Origin: DASQPR01 sp035713725 | GTDB lineage: Bacteria; Actinomycetota; Actinomycetes; Mycobacteriales; Micromonosporaceae | Assembly (NCBI GenBank): GCA_035713725.1 | Contig: DASTMZ010000030.1 | Location: forward strand, 1-63,394 | Reading direction: 5' to 3' | DNA: 63,394 bases | Shown: positions 51,664 to 59,649 of the stretch, one piece after another | How positions within the stretch are numbered: the first letter of the stretch is position 1 | Layout: each line of letters opens with the position of its first letter | Made by a program: the position numbers and the translations under genes | Notes under the pieces: model-generated | Database searches by the model: none | What the model was told of the DNA's origin: nothing | Seen by the model: only the letters and a program-made list of their open reading frames with translations

Positions 51664-51720
51664 GTCGGCGCACGGAATTCGAGCCGGCACACGGTATTCG
51701 AGCCGGCGCGCGTTATTCGA
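51664..51720. repeat. 19-bp tandem repeat, 3 copies
   Basis: Type GCCGGCACACGGTATTCGA; copies at 51664, 51683 and 51702 with several changes. Intergenic, 96 bases before the SnoaL-like gene. Confidence 0.88.
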
Positions 51721-51815
51721 GGCACCGGCACCGGGATTTCGTCGCAGTGCGACATATCGCCCGCCGTCGTACCATCTTCTGACCTGATCCGCGCCGGCTC
51801 GGGAGGACGTCTGCG

Positions 51816-52148
51816 ATGGAGGACCTGCAGCGGGCCGTCGACGAGCACACCGCGTTGTTCAACGCGTCGGTGGCCGCCGGCGAGTGGTCGTTGTTCGTTG
51901 CCACGTTCGCGCCCGACGCGGTGATGCGTTTCGCCAACGCGTCGATCGGGCCGTACGAGGGGCGGGCCGCGATCGCGGCGGCGTACGCGGCGCAGCCGCC
52001 TGACGACACCATGACCGTGGTCGACATCGAGGCGATCGGCCAGGACGCCGCACGCGTGCGGTTCTCGTGGGATCACGGCGGCGACGGCACGATGGCGCTG
52101 CACTGGCGCGACGGAGAGTTGGCCGCTCTGGAGATCCAGTTCGACTGA
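51816..52148 (+). CDS. SnoaL-like / nuclear-transport-factor-2-fold protein
   Basis: 110 residues. Typical fold features: LFNASVAAGEWSLFVATFAP followed by DAVMRFANASIGPYEGRAAI and LHWRDGELAALEIQFD. Such proteins are small enzymes or ligand carriers; function unknown. ATG 51816 follows GGGAGGACGTCTGCG. Confidence 0.82.
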   Translation: MEDLQRAVDEHTALFNASVAAGEWSLFVATFAPDAVMRFANASIGPYEGRAAIAAAYAAQPPDDTMTVVDIEAIGQDAARVRFSWDHGGDGTMALHWRDGELAALEIQFD

Positions 52149-52218
52149 CCGGCCGTCCCGAGCCGATGTCCCGGCTCCAGGTATCCTCGACAGTCCACAT
52201 CGCGGAACGGGGGCCGTC

Positions 52219-52710
52219 ATGTCGAGCTGGTACGAGACGCGCATCGACCGCCAGCTCCGTGAGGCCGCCGAGCGCGGCGAATTCGACGATCTGCCGGGGT
52301 CGGGCAAGCCGCTGCCGAACCGCGGTGAACAGCTCGACGAAGAGTGGTGGATCAAGGGTCTGATCCGGCGCGAGAGCCTGGCGGGCGACGGTCTCGCCGC
52401 CGCGTTGCCGCCCGCACTCGCGCTCCGCAAGGAGGTCGAGGACCTGCCGAAGGTACTCGCGCGCAAGCACAGCGAGGCCGCGGTGCGCAGTGTGGTGTCC
52501 GAGCTGAACGACCGCATCATGCTGGCCCGCCGCGGCCCAGTGGACGGCCCGCCCGTAGCGGTGAATCCACTGGACGCCGACGAGGTGGTACGAGCCTGGC
52601 GCAGCGCTCGCACACCGGCGCCCGCTCCCGCCGTACCCGCGCAGCAAGCCGGACCCCGACCTGCCGCACGATCCGGGCGGCGCTTCTGGCGGCGACGCGC
52701 CCAGGATTGA
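52219..52710 (+). CDS. DUF1992 (DnaJ homologue subfamily C28-like) protein
   Basis: 163 residues. The DUF1992 core is SSWYETRIDRQLREAAERGE, FDDLPGSGKPLPN, EEWWIKGLIRRESLAGDG and LPPALALRKEVEDLPKVLAR. The remaining 55 residues are Pro/Ala-rich and basic. Function unknown in bacteria. Ribosome site GGGGGCC is weak. Confidence 0.88.
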   Translation: MSSWYETRIDRQLREAAERGEFDDLPGSGKPLPNRGEQLDEEWWIKGLIRRESLAGDGLAAALPPALALRKEVEDLPKVLARKHSEAAVRSVVSELNDRIMLARRGPVDGPPVAVNPLDADEVVRAWRSARTPAPAPAVPAQQAGPRPAARSGRRFWRRRAQD

Positions 52711-52780
52711 TCCGACCCGGCACCGATCCCTGGTCGCCGCTGATAATCTGGCCGAACGCCCAGCGCCGCAGGGGGTTCGC

Positions 52781-53377
52781 ATGGCGGTCATCAATCGAGG
52801 CTTCTCCGGGCGCGGCCGGCAAGACACCGCGCTGCCGCCCGGCCAGTATCTGACCGAGGACTTTCCGGTGCTGTCCGCCGGGCCGACGCCACGGGTGGAC
52901 ACCGACAAGTGGCAGTTCTCGATCGTCACCGACATCGGGCGGCGGCACGAATGGTCGTGGTCGCAGCTGCACATGTTGCCGAGCGAAGAGTTCACCGTTG
53001 ACCTGCACTGCGTGACGAAATGGTCGAAGCTCGGCACCGGGTGGCGCGGCGTGGCACTGGACACGCTGTTCGCGAACGTGGAGAGCGCGGCTGACTATGC
53101 GCTGGTGCACTCCTACGGTGGCTACACCACAAACCTGCCGGTCGCCGATCTGCTGGACGGGCAGGCGTGGATTGCATACGAGTACGCCGGTGAGCCGCTC
53201 GAGCCCGAGCACGGCGGACCGGCGCGGCTGCTCGTGCCGCACCTCTACCTCTGGAAGAGCGCGAAGTGGGTGCGCGCGATCGAGTTGACGCACGACGACC
53301 AGCCCGGCTTCTGGGAAACGGCCGGCTATCACAACTACGGAGACCCGTGGCGCGAGCAGCGGTACTGGGGCGACTGA
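52781..53377 (+). CDS. Molybdopterin-dependent sulfite-oxidase-like oxidoreductase (YuiH type)
   Basis: 198 residues. The molybdenum-ligand cysteine is in FTVDLHCVTKWSKLGTGWRG, with VHSYGGYTTNLPVADLLDGQ, GGPARLLVPHLYLWKSAKWV and the final GFWETAGYHNYGDPWREQRY. No signal peptide is present, so it is cytosolic, unlike the secreted MsrP enzymes of the same superfamily. The substrate is unknown. It overlaps the reductase gene that follows by 31 bases, and so is probably paired with it. Confidence 0.9.
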   Translation: MAVINRGFSGRGRQDTALPPGQYLTEDFPVLSAGPTPRVDTDKWQFSIVTDIGRRHEWSWSQLHMLPSEEFTVDLHCVTKWSKLGTGWRGVALDTLFANVESAADYALVHSYGGYTTNLPVADLLDGQAWIAYEYAGEPLEPEHGGPARLLVPHLYLWKSAKWVRAIELTHDDQPGFWETAGYHNYGDPWREQRYWGD

Positions 53378-54105
53378 TCTGGCAGGCCGCCACCGTGACG
53401 GCGGTGCGGCGGGAGTCGCCGAGCGCGGTCACGCTGGTGATGGACGTGCCGGAGTGGCCGTCGCACGCGGCCGGCCAGCATGTCGACGTGAAGCTCACCG
53501 CCGAGGACGGCTACTCCGCGCAGCGCAGCTACTCGATCGCGTCGGCGCCGGCCGACGGCCGACTCGAGATCACCGTGCAGCGCGTCGAGGACGGTGAGGT
53601 GTCGCCGTACCTGGTCGACGTCGCCCAGCCCGGCGATCAGATCGAGCTTCGTGGCCCCATCGGTGGCTACTTCGTGTGGTCGCCGTCGGCCGAGCGTGGC
53701 GCGCCGGTGCTGCTCGTCGGCGGCGGCTCCGGCGTCGTACCGCTGATGTCGATGGTGCGCGCCCGGGCAGAGGCCGCCAACCGCATTCCGTTCCGGCTGC
53801 TCTACTCCGTGCGTACCCCACAGGACGCGCTCTACGCCGACGAGTTGCGCCAACGGGTGCGCGACGATCGGGGTCTCGATGTCGCGTGGGCGTATACGCG
53901 CAAGGCGCCCGACGGTTGGCCCGGCGTGATCGGCCGGATCGACGGCGGCCGGTTAGTGTCCGACGGCTGGCCCGCTTCGCTGGAACCAGACGTGTTCGTC
54001 TGCGGGCCGACGGGCTTCGTCGAGACGGTCGCCGACCTGCTCGTGGACGCGGGGCACGAGCCGCACCGCATCCGTACCGAACGCTTCGGACCCACCGGAG
54101 GATGA
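53347..54105 (+). CDS. FAD/NAD(P)-binding reductase (ferredoxin-NADP reductase-like)
   Basis: 252 residues from GTG 53347. FAD motif RSYSIASAPADGRLEITVQR, the nucleotide site VLLVGGGSGVVPLMSMVRAR and the C-terminal CGPTGFVETVADLLVDAGHE. HAAGQHVDVKLTAEDGYSAQ opens the barrel. There is no iron-sulfur domain, so electrons go directly to a partner. That partner is probably the molybdenum protein just upstream. Its TGA overlaps a possible ATG of the next gene (ATGA). Confidence 0.92.
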   Translation: MARAAVLGRLIWQAATVTAVRRESPSAVTLVMDVPEWPSHAAGQHVDVKLTAEDGYSAQRSYSIASAPADGRLEITVQRVEDGEVSPYLVDVAQPGDQIELRGPIGGYFVWSPSAERGAPVLLVGGGSGVVPLMSMVRARAEAANRIPFRLLYSVRTPQDALYADELRQRVRDDRGLDVAWAYTRKAPDGWPGVIGRIDGGRLVSDGWPASLEPDVFVCGPTGFVETVADLLVDAGHEPHRIRTERFGPTGG

Positions 54106-54107
54106 CG

Positions 54108-54443
54108 ATGGCAGACGCATTCGACACCAGCGGCTCAGCACACGGCGCGTTTGTGGACGGCGCGTTTGTGGACGGCGCGTTTGTGGACGGTAATGCGCTC
54201 GGTGGCACGCTGCGCGAGGTGTTCGCGGTCGACGTCACGGCCGCAATGGGCCGGTGCGCCGGGTGCGGCAACGTCGACGCGATCGGCACCGCACGGGTCT
54301 ACGCGCGTGCCGCCGGCGCGGTGGCCCGATGCGTCGCGTGCGGCAGCGTCGTGATGCGCGTCGTCGCGGCACCGGACCGGATGTTCCTGGACTTGCGCGG
54401 GCTGACCTTCCTGGAGATCCCGCTGCCGGAAGGCGCTGCCTAG
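54108..54443 (+). CDS. DUF6510-type zinc-ribbon protein
   Basis: 111 residues. Two CxxC pairs, GRCAGCGNVD and ARCVACGSVVMRV, form a zinc ribbon. MFLDLRGLTFLEIPLP ends the domain. ATG 54108 has GGAGG six bases before it; ATG 54102 does not. The N-terminal segment holds three 5-residue repeats AFVDG before DGNALGGTLREVFAVDVTAA. Function unknown; regularly seen, to my recollection, beside this kind of reductase. Confidence 0.8.
   Translation: MADAFDTSGSAHGAFVDGAFVDGAFVDGNALGGTLREVFAVDVTAAMGRCAGCGNVDAIGTARVYARAAGAVARCVACGSVVMRVVAAPDRMFLDLRGLTFLEIPLPEGAA
54147..54191. repeat. 15-bp tandem repeat, 3 copies
   Basis: GCGTTTGTGGACGGC at 54147, 54162 and 54177 (one change in the last). In frame. Confidence 0.97.
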
Positions 54444-54475
54444 CGTCGGCAGTCGCTGTGTCGGTCAGGGGCGCC

Positions 54476-54539
54476 GCGTCGGTCAGGCTGTGTCGGTCGA
54501 CGGTGCTGCGTCGGTCAGGGTGTGTCGGCGGACGGTGCT
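54476..54539. repeat. 32-bp tandem repeat, 2 copies, over the msrB stop
   Basis: Unit 54476-54507 repeated at 54508-54539 with a few changes; both start GCGTCGGTCAG and end ACGGTGCT. The msrB stop (54515) lies in the second copy. Confidence 0.88.
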
Positions 54540-54961
54540 TCATCGCCTGCGGACGGGGTCAGGCGCAGGCTGATGGAGTTGATGCAGTAGCGCGCATTGC
54601 GCGGCGTGTAGTGCTCGCCGTCGAACCGATGGCCGAGGTGCGAGTCGCAGTTTGCGCAGCGTACTTCGATGCGCACCATGCCAAACGTACGGTCCTCGAT
54701 GTAGCGGATCGCGTCCGGGATCGCCTGGTCGAACGACGGCCAGCCGCAGTGCGAGTCGAACTTCGTTGCGCTGTCGAACAGCTTCGCACCGCAGGCCCGG
54801 CAGTGATACGTCCCCTTTGTCTTGGTCTCGACGTACTCGCCGGTGAATGCCGGCTCCGTGCCCGCTTCGCGCAGCACACGGTATTCCGCCGGGGAAAGCC
54901 GTGTCCGCCACTCGGCGTCGGTCGTCGGCAGGGCGTCGGTAGCACGTACGTAGTCGGTCAT
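54515..54961 (-). CDS. msrB: Peptide-methionine (R)-S-oxide reductase MsrB
   Basis: 148 residues. Repairs the R isomer of oxidised methionine with thioredoxin. The catalytic Cys is in RYCINSISLRL; two CxxC pairs (CRACGAKLF and CANCDSHLGH) bind zinc. SHCGWPSFDQAIPDA and VRIEVRCANCDSHLGHRFD are family signatures. ATG 54961 follows GGGGC. Convergent with the molybdenum oxidoreductase group. Confidence 0.96.
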   Translation of the reverse strand: MTDYVRATDALPTTDAEWRTRLSPAEYRVLREAGTEPAFTGEYVETKTKGTYHCRACGAKLFDSATKFDSHCGWPSFDQAIPDAIRYIEDRTFGMVRIEVRCANCDSHLGHRFDGEHYTPRNARYCINSISLRLTPSAGDEAPSADTP

Positions 54962-55083
54962 GCCCCAAAAGTACGGCGTGCCGGCGCGGGCGACGATTAC
55001 CGATTGCGAACGGCGCGGCCGGCAGCCGATCGGGCCTGCTGTCGAGCAACGCGGCCGTCGGCGGGGTGGCATAGAGTCCGGGC

Positions 55084-56106
55084 ATGGCCAAGGCGAGCGA
55101 CGCGGTGGAGGTCGAGGTCGCCGGTCGCCCGGTGCGGCTGACCAACCCCGACAAGATCTACTTCGCCGAACGAGGCTTCACCAAGCGCAACGTCTTCGAT
55201 TATTACGTCGCGGTCGGCGACGGCATCATGCGTGCGCTCGGCAACCGTCCGACGACGCTGCAGCGCTTTCCCGAGGGATTGGACGGCGAGGCGTTCTTCC
55301 AGAAGCGCATCCCGACGCGGGGCGTGCCGCCGTGGGTGCAGACCGCCCGGATCACGTTCCCGAGCGGCCGGCCGGCCGATGAGCTCTGCCCGGCCGATCT
55401 GGCGCACGTCGCCTGGGCGGCGCAGCTCGGCACCATCGTGTTCCACGCGTGGCCAGTCCGCGCCACGGACGCGGACAACCCGGACGAGCTACGGATCGAC
55501 CTCGATCCCCAGCCGGGCACCGACTTCGCCGATGCCGTCACGGTCGCCGGCGCGGTCCGCGAGGTGCTTTCGGACCTGGGATACGTGGGCTATCCGAAGA
55601 CGTCCGGCGGCCGTGGCGTCCACGTCTATGTCCGCATCCGTCCGGAGTGGACGTTCGTGCAGGCGCGCCGTGCCGTGATCGCACTCGCCCGGGAGGTCGA
55701 GCGGCGGCGTCCGGAGCTCGCGACCACGAGTTGGTGGAAAGAGGAGCGCGGCGAGAAGGTGTTCCTCGACTTCAACCAGATGTGCCGAGACCGCACGATC
55801 GCGTGCGCGTACTCGCTGCGTGCCAACCCGCGCGCCACCGCGTCGACGCCAGTCACCTGGGACGAACTTCCGGATGTCGAGCCGAACGACTTCGACCTCG
55901 CGACCGTGCCGGCGCGGATCGCCAAGGTGGGCGACGCGCACGCCGCGATCGACGACGTTGCGCACGATCTCGCACCACTGCTCGACTGGGTCGAGCGCGA
56001 CGAGCGCGCCGGGATCGGCGACATGCCCTACCCGCCAGAATATCCGAAGATGCCCGGCGAACCGATGCGCGTGCAGCCAAGCCGCGCGCGGCCGACCGCC
56101 TCTTGA
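55084..56106 (+). CDS. LigD-type polymerase-domain protein (NHEJ polymerase)
   Basis: 340 residues. Stand-alone primase/polymerase domain of the archaeo-eukaryotic primase family as found in LigD. The catalytic Asp pair is in ELRIDLDPQPGTDFADAV; PKTSGGRGVHVYVRI is the nucleotide-binding region; KVFLDFNQMCRDRTIACAYS carries the third acidic residue. LTNPDKIYFAERGFTKRNVF is the usual N-terminus. Adds ribonucleotides at double-strand breaks. No Ku gene is in the window. It lies upstream of LigC but a hydrolase gene on the other strand separates them. Confidence 0.93.
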   Translation: MAKASDAVEVEVAGRPVRLTNPDKIYFAERGFTKRNVFDYYVAVGDGIMRALGNRPTTLQRFPEGLDGEAFFQKRIPTRGVPPWVQTARITFPSGRPADELCPADLAHVAWAAQLGTIVFHAWPVRATDADNPDELRIDLDPQPGTDFADAVTVAGAVREVLSDLGYVGYPKTSGGRGVHVYVRIRPEWTFVQARRAVIALAREVERRRPELATTSWWKEERGEKVFLDFNQMCRDRTIACAYSLRANPRATASTPVTWDELPDVEPNDFDLATVPARIAKVGDAHAAIDDVAHDLAPLLDWVERDERAGIGDMPYPPEYPKMPGEPMRVQPSRARPTAS

Positions 56107-56156
56107 TCGCCCAAATCGCGCGCCACGTGCAACGAGCTAACCGCCGGTCGGGAGCG

Positions 56157-57689
56157 TTATGACGCTGGGCATTCCGTGTTCTGCGGCGGCATCGTCAGAT
56201 TCAGCAGGTAGTTGTCGACCGCGTTGGTGATGCACGGCGTTTGCGGGTAGGCGGTGTGGCCGTCGCCGTCCCACGTGAGCACCTCGCCCACGCCGAGCAT
56301 GTTCGCGAGCTTCGCGGTGCCCTCGTAGGGCGTTGCCGGGTCGTTGCGCGTACCCACGACGAGGATCGGCGGCGCGCCCAAGGCCTTCCCGACCGGGTAC
56401 GGGTCGTCCCCGCCCGGCCATTCCCCGGGTGCGCAGCTCAGCAAGCCGAGCGCGGACGGCGCCCCGAACATTGGGTATTTCGCGCGCCACTGCGACTGAA
56501 GCTTGCGGATCTCTGCGACGCTCGGCTCCGAGGCGAAGTCGGCGCAGTTCACCGCGAGGTTCGCGTCGAGTAGGTTGGAATACTTGCCGTCCGGGCTGCG
56601 CTCGGCGTATTCGTCGGCGAGCTGCATGACACCGGCCGGGTTGCCGTGCGAGATCAGCGCGATCGACTGACCGAGGATCGGCCAGAAGGCCTTGAGGTAC
56701 ATGGACTGGATCACCGCGAGGTAGACCCAGCCGCTGGTCACCTTCCGACCGTCCGTGTACGTGAGCGGAGCGGTGCGTGCATGCTGGATCGCCGCGGTCA
56801 CGTCGCCGGCCGGGTTGTCGGAGATCGGGCACTGGATCGGATTGGACTTGCACCAGTTCACGAAGTCGTTGAAGGCGCGCTGGAAGCCGAGCGCCTGGCT
56901 CTCCGACCGGGCGGTCAGGCTCTGCGTCGGGTCGATCGCGCCGTCCAGCACCATCGCGCGGAAGTTGCGCGGGAACAGTTCCGCATAGACGGCGCCGAGC
57001 AGTGTGCCGTACGAGTAGCCCAAGAAGTTGATCTTTTGTTCGCCGAGCCCGATGCGGATCGCGTCGATGTCACGGGCGGCCTGCTCGGTGGAGAACAGCT
57101 TGAGCTGTGCGCCGTATTTCGTGCCGCACGCCGCCTCCAGCTGCTTGGTCAGCGTGACGAGTTGGTTGAACGCGGCCTGGGACACCGGATCCGGCTCGGC
57201 TGCGTAGGTCGCGTCTTCTTCGGCGGGCGACAGGCACTCCACCGGATCGGACCGGCTGACGCCTCGCGGGTCGAAGCCGATGAGGTCGAACCGATGCGTG
57301 ATCGCGTTCGGCATCTCCTGCGTCAGCTGGATCGCGGCGTCGACGCCGGAGGCGCCCGGTCCGCCCGGGTTCACCAGCAACGAGCCGAGCGGCGACGTCT
57401 CCGCGTTGTTGTGCACGCGGACCACCGCGATCTGGAACGTCTTGCCGTCGCTCGGGTGCTGCCAATCCTGCGGCACCTTGACCGAGCCGCAGGAGAACGT
57501 GTAGCCGCTCACCGGCTGGTTGTTCATGACCTGCTGGGCCACGTCGTTACATGGCTGCCAGGAGATGGTTCCCCCAGTCCCGGACGTCTTCACGTGGCCG
57601 AGGGCGGTGACCGGAGTCGACTTCGAGGTGCATGCGGCCAGCGCCAACAACAGGGCAGCGGTCACCACCATCGCGATGCGGCGCTTCAT
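56157..57689 (-). CDS. Secreted alpha/beta-hydrolase with TAP-like C-terminal domain
   Basis: 510 residues. Signal peptide RRIAMVVTAALLLALAACTS with lipobox ALAAC, so a lipoprotein. Nucleophile in INFLGYSYGTLLGAVYAE (Ser226), acid in VVGTRNDPATPYEGTA and His in DGDGHTAYPQTPCITNAVDN. Oxyanion region SLLVNPGGPGASGVD. Related proteins are tripeptidyl aminopeptidases and, in mycobacteria, CaeA-like carboxylesterases. Six cysteines, probably in disulfides. ATG 57689 chosen over GTG 57695. Sits between the LigD-type polymerase and LigC genes in opposite orientation. Confidence 0.92.
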   Translation of the reverse strand: MKRRIAMVVTAALLLALAACTSKSTPVTALGHVKTSGTGGTISWQPCNDVAQQVMNNQPVSGYTFSCGSVKVPQDWQHPSDGKTFQIAVVRVHNNAETSPLGSLLVNPGGPGASGVDAAIQLTQEMPNAITHRFDLIGFDPRGVSRSDPVECLSPAEEDATYAAEPDPVSQAAFNQLVTLTKQLEAACGTKYGAQLKLFSTEQAARDIDAIRIGLGEQKINFLGYSYGTLLGAVYAELFPRNFRAMVLDGAIDPTQSLTARSESQALGFQRAFNDFVNWCKSNPIQCPISDNPAGDVTAAIQHARTAPLTYTDGRKVTSGWVYLAVIQSMYLKAFWPILGQSIALISHGNPAGVMQLADEYAERSPDGKYSNLLDANLAVNCADFASEPSVAEIRKLQSQWRAKYPMFGAPSALGLLSCAPGEWPGGDDPYPVGKALGAPPILVVGTRNDPATPYEGTAKLANMLGVGEVLTWDGDGHTAYPQTPCITNAVDNYLLNLTMPPQNTECPAS

Positions 57690-58013
57690 CTGCACATTCC
57701 GGATCTGTCCATCTCCGCTTCGGTGGTGTCCGTCGTACGACGCACACGTCGAGCGTACGGGGTCAAATCGGACTCTGACCGGCTGACCCCTGGCCCGAGG
57801 GTCACCATCGGGTCACGGCGCCGCTCACCGGCGGCCCGACCGACACAGGAACAACCGCCCGATCGACGCAGGCGCGACCGCCCGATCGACGCAGGTGCGA
57901 CCGCCCTGTCGACGCAGGTGCGACCGCCGGATCGACGCAGGCGCGACCGCCCGGTCGACGCAGGAAGCCGTGCCGTCCGACACAAATGTCAGTGTCGTGG
58001 CGACAATGGGGCT
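57690..58013. other. 324-base divergent gap with a 23-bp repeat array
   Basis: No gene seen; the plus-strand open frame that runs through it belongs to antisense of the hydrolase joined to ligC. It holds promoters for two divergent genes and the repeat array at 57827-57964. Confidence 0.6.
57827..57964. repeat. 23-bp tandem repeat, five good copies and one diverged copy
   Basis: Copies begin at 57827 (diverged), 57850, 57873, 57896, 57919 and 57942. Core CGACCGCCCGATCGACGCAG; the copies differ mainly at the CGAT/TGTC/GGAT/CGGT position. The array ends 49 bases before the ligC start. Confidence 0.95.
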
Positions 58014-59081
58014 GTGAAGCTACCCGTCATGCCGCCGGTCTCGCCGATGCTCGCCAAGCCGACCGCCGACATTCCGGCCGGCCAACTCTACGAACCCAAG
58101 TGGGACGGTTTCCGGTCGATCATCTTCAGGGACGGTGACGAGGTCGAGATCGGCAGCCGCAACGAGCGGCCGATGACCCGATACTTCCCGGAGGTCGTCG
58201 CTGCGGTGCTGGAAAACTTCCCGCGCCGTGCGGTGATCGACGGTGAGATCGTGCTCGCCGACGTGGCGCGCAACACGCTCGACTTCGAGGCGCTGCAACA
58301 GCGCATCCACCCAGCCGCGAGCCGCGTGAACATGCTCGCCGAGCAGACGCCGGCGAGCTTCGTCGCGTTCGATGTGCTCGCCCTTGGCGACGAGGACCTG
58401 ACCGGCCGGCCGATGGCCGAGCGGCGCGAGCGGCTCGAGACGGCGCTCGCCGATGCGCAACCGCCGGTCTACGTGACGCCCGCGACACGTGACCTCGACA
58501 CCGCTCGCCAGTGGTTCGAGCAGTTCGAGGGCGCCGGGCTGGACGGCCTGATCGCCAAGGGCCTGAGCATCACATACCAGCCGGACAAACGGGTGATGAG
58601 CAAGATCAAACACGAGCGTACGGCGGACTGCGTGCTGGCCGGCTACCGCGTGCACAAGTCCGGGCCGGACGCGATCGGGTCGCTGTTGCTCGGCCTCTAC
58701 GACGATCGTGGCGCGCTCGCATCGGTCGGCGTGGTCGGCGCGTTTCCGATGGCTACCCGCAAGAAGCTGTTGATCGAGTTGCAGCCGCTCGTCACGACGT
58801 TCGACGGCCACCCGTGGGACTGGGCGAAGCAGGAGGCGGGCGAGCGCACCCCGCGCAAGAACGAGGCGAGTCGGTGGAACGCTGGCAAGGATCTGTCGTT
58901 CGTCCCGCTGCGCCCGGAGCGCGTGGTGGAGGTGCGCTACGACTACATGGAAGGTCCGCGGTTCCGGCACACCACGCAGTTCGTCCGGTGGCGCCCCGAC
59001 CGAACGCCCGAGTCATGCACGTACGACCAGCTGGACCGGCCGGTGAGCTTCAACATTGCCGACGTGCTCGCGAGCGGCTGA
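58014..59081 (+). CDS. ligC: ATP-dependent DNA ligase LigC type
   Basis: 355 residues, matching mycobacterial LigC in length. Seals nicks using ATP. The AMP-accepting Lys29 is in EPKWDGFRSIIFRDG; GSRNERPMTRYFPEVVAAVL, DGEIVLADVA (motif III), AFDVLALGDEDL, EGAGLDGLIAKGLS (motif IV) and KIKHERTADCVLAGYR (motif V) complete the nucleotidyl-transferase core, followed by an OB fold. GTG 58014 is used; weak GGGG before it. Works with LigD-type polymerases in backup repair. Confidence 0.93.
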   Translation: MKLPVMPPVSPMLAKPTADIPAGQLYEPKWDGFRSIIFRDGDEVEIGSRNERPMTRYFPEVVAAVLENFPRRAVIDGEIVLADVARNTLDFEALQQRIHPAASRVNMLAEQTPASFVAFDVLALGDEDLTGRPMAERRERLETALADAQPPVYVTPATRDLDTARQWFEQFEGAGLDGLIAKGLSITYQPDKRVMSKIKHERTADCVLAGYRVHKSGPDAIGSLLLGLYDDRGALASVGVVGAFPMATRKKLLIELQPLVTTFDGHPWDWAKQEAGERTPRKNEASRWNAGKDLSFVPLRPERVVEVRYDYMEGPRFRHTTQFVRWRPDRTPESCTYDQLDRPVSFNIADVLASG

Positions 59082-59085
59082 TGCG

Positions 59086-59649
59086 ATGACCACGCTTGCC
59101 CAGGCGCGTGCCGCCGAGATGCTGTCGCAACTGTCGCATCCGCTCCGGCTCGGCATCATCGCCGAACTCGCGCGTCGCCAGGCCGACGGCGGGCGACCGC
59201 TGGTGCTCGCCGAGATCGCGGCGGCGGTGAACGTACCCATCCGGACGGCCGGCGACGCCGTGTCGCGCCTCTATGCGCTCGGGTTGCTGGATCGGGATGG
59301 CGACGGGTACGTGGCCGTGCTGTCGACGCTCCGCGAGGCAGCCGACGACTTGGACGCCGAGAACCCGGTGGCCGTGTTGCTCGCCGACACGCCACGGCTT
59401 CGTGGTGTGTTCTCCCACGGCCGCCTGATCGCCTACCCAGACCTGCGTGAGCACGGTCCGGATCTCGCCCGGCTGCTCGGCCGCCTGATCGACTTCGACG
59501 GATCGGTCGACGAGGCGGAGATCAACGCGCGGCTCGCGGTGGTCTCCGACGACGTCGCTGCGCTTCGTCGGCTCCTGGTCGACGAGGGCGTGCTGGTCCG
59601 CGACCGAGCGGGCACGCGATACGAGATGGCGCGTTCACGCAGCGGTTAG
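59086..59649 (+). CDS. ArsR-like helix-turn-helix protein with DUF2087 domain
   Basis: 187 residues, 4 bases after ligC. The winged helix is MLSQLSHPLRLGIIAELARR, then LAEIAAAVNVPIRTAGDAVS and RLYALGLLDRDGDGY. The C-terminal DUF2087 domain is LLGRLIDFDGSVDEAEINAR, LAVVSDDVAALRRLLVDEGV and LVRDRAGTRYEMAR. Function unknown; co-transcription with ligC suggests regulation of repair genes, which is only an inference. Ends 4 bases inside the convergent glycosylase gene. Confidence 0.85.
   Translation: MTTLAQARAAEMLSQLSHPLRLGIIAELARRQADGGRPLVLAEIAAAVNVPIRTAGDAVSRLYALGLLDRDGDGYVAVLSTLREAADDLDAENPVAVLLADTPRLRGVFSHGRLIAYPDLREHGPDLARLLGRLIDFDGSVDEAEINARLAVVSDDVAALRRLLVDEGVLVRDRAGTRYEMARSRSG

Noticed and set aside
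57827..57964. CRISPR array
   Set aside because: The copies are directly adjacent with no spacers, and no cas genes are near. It is a plain tandem repeat.
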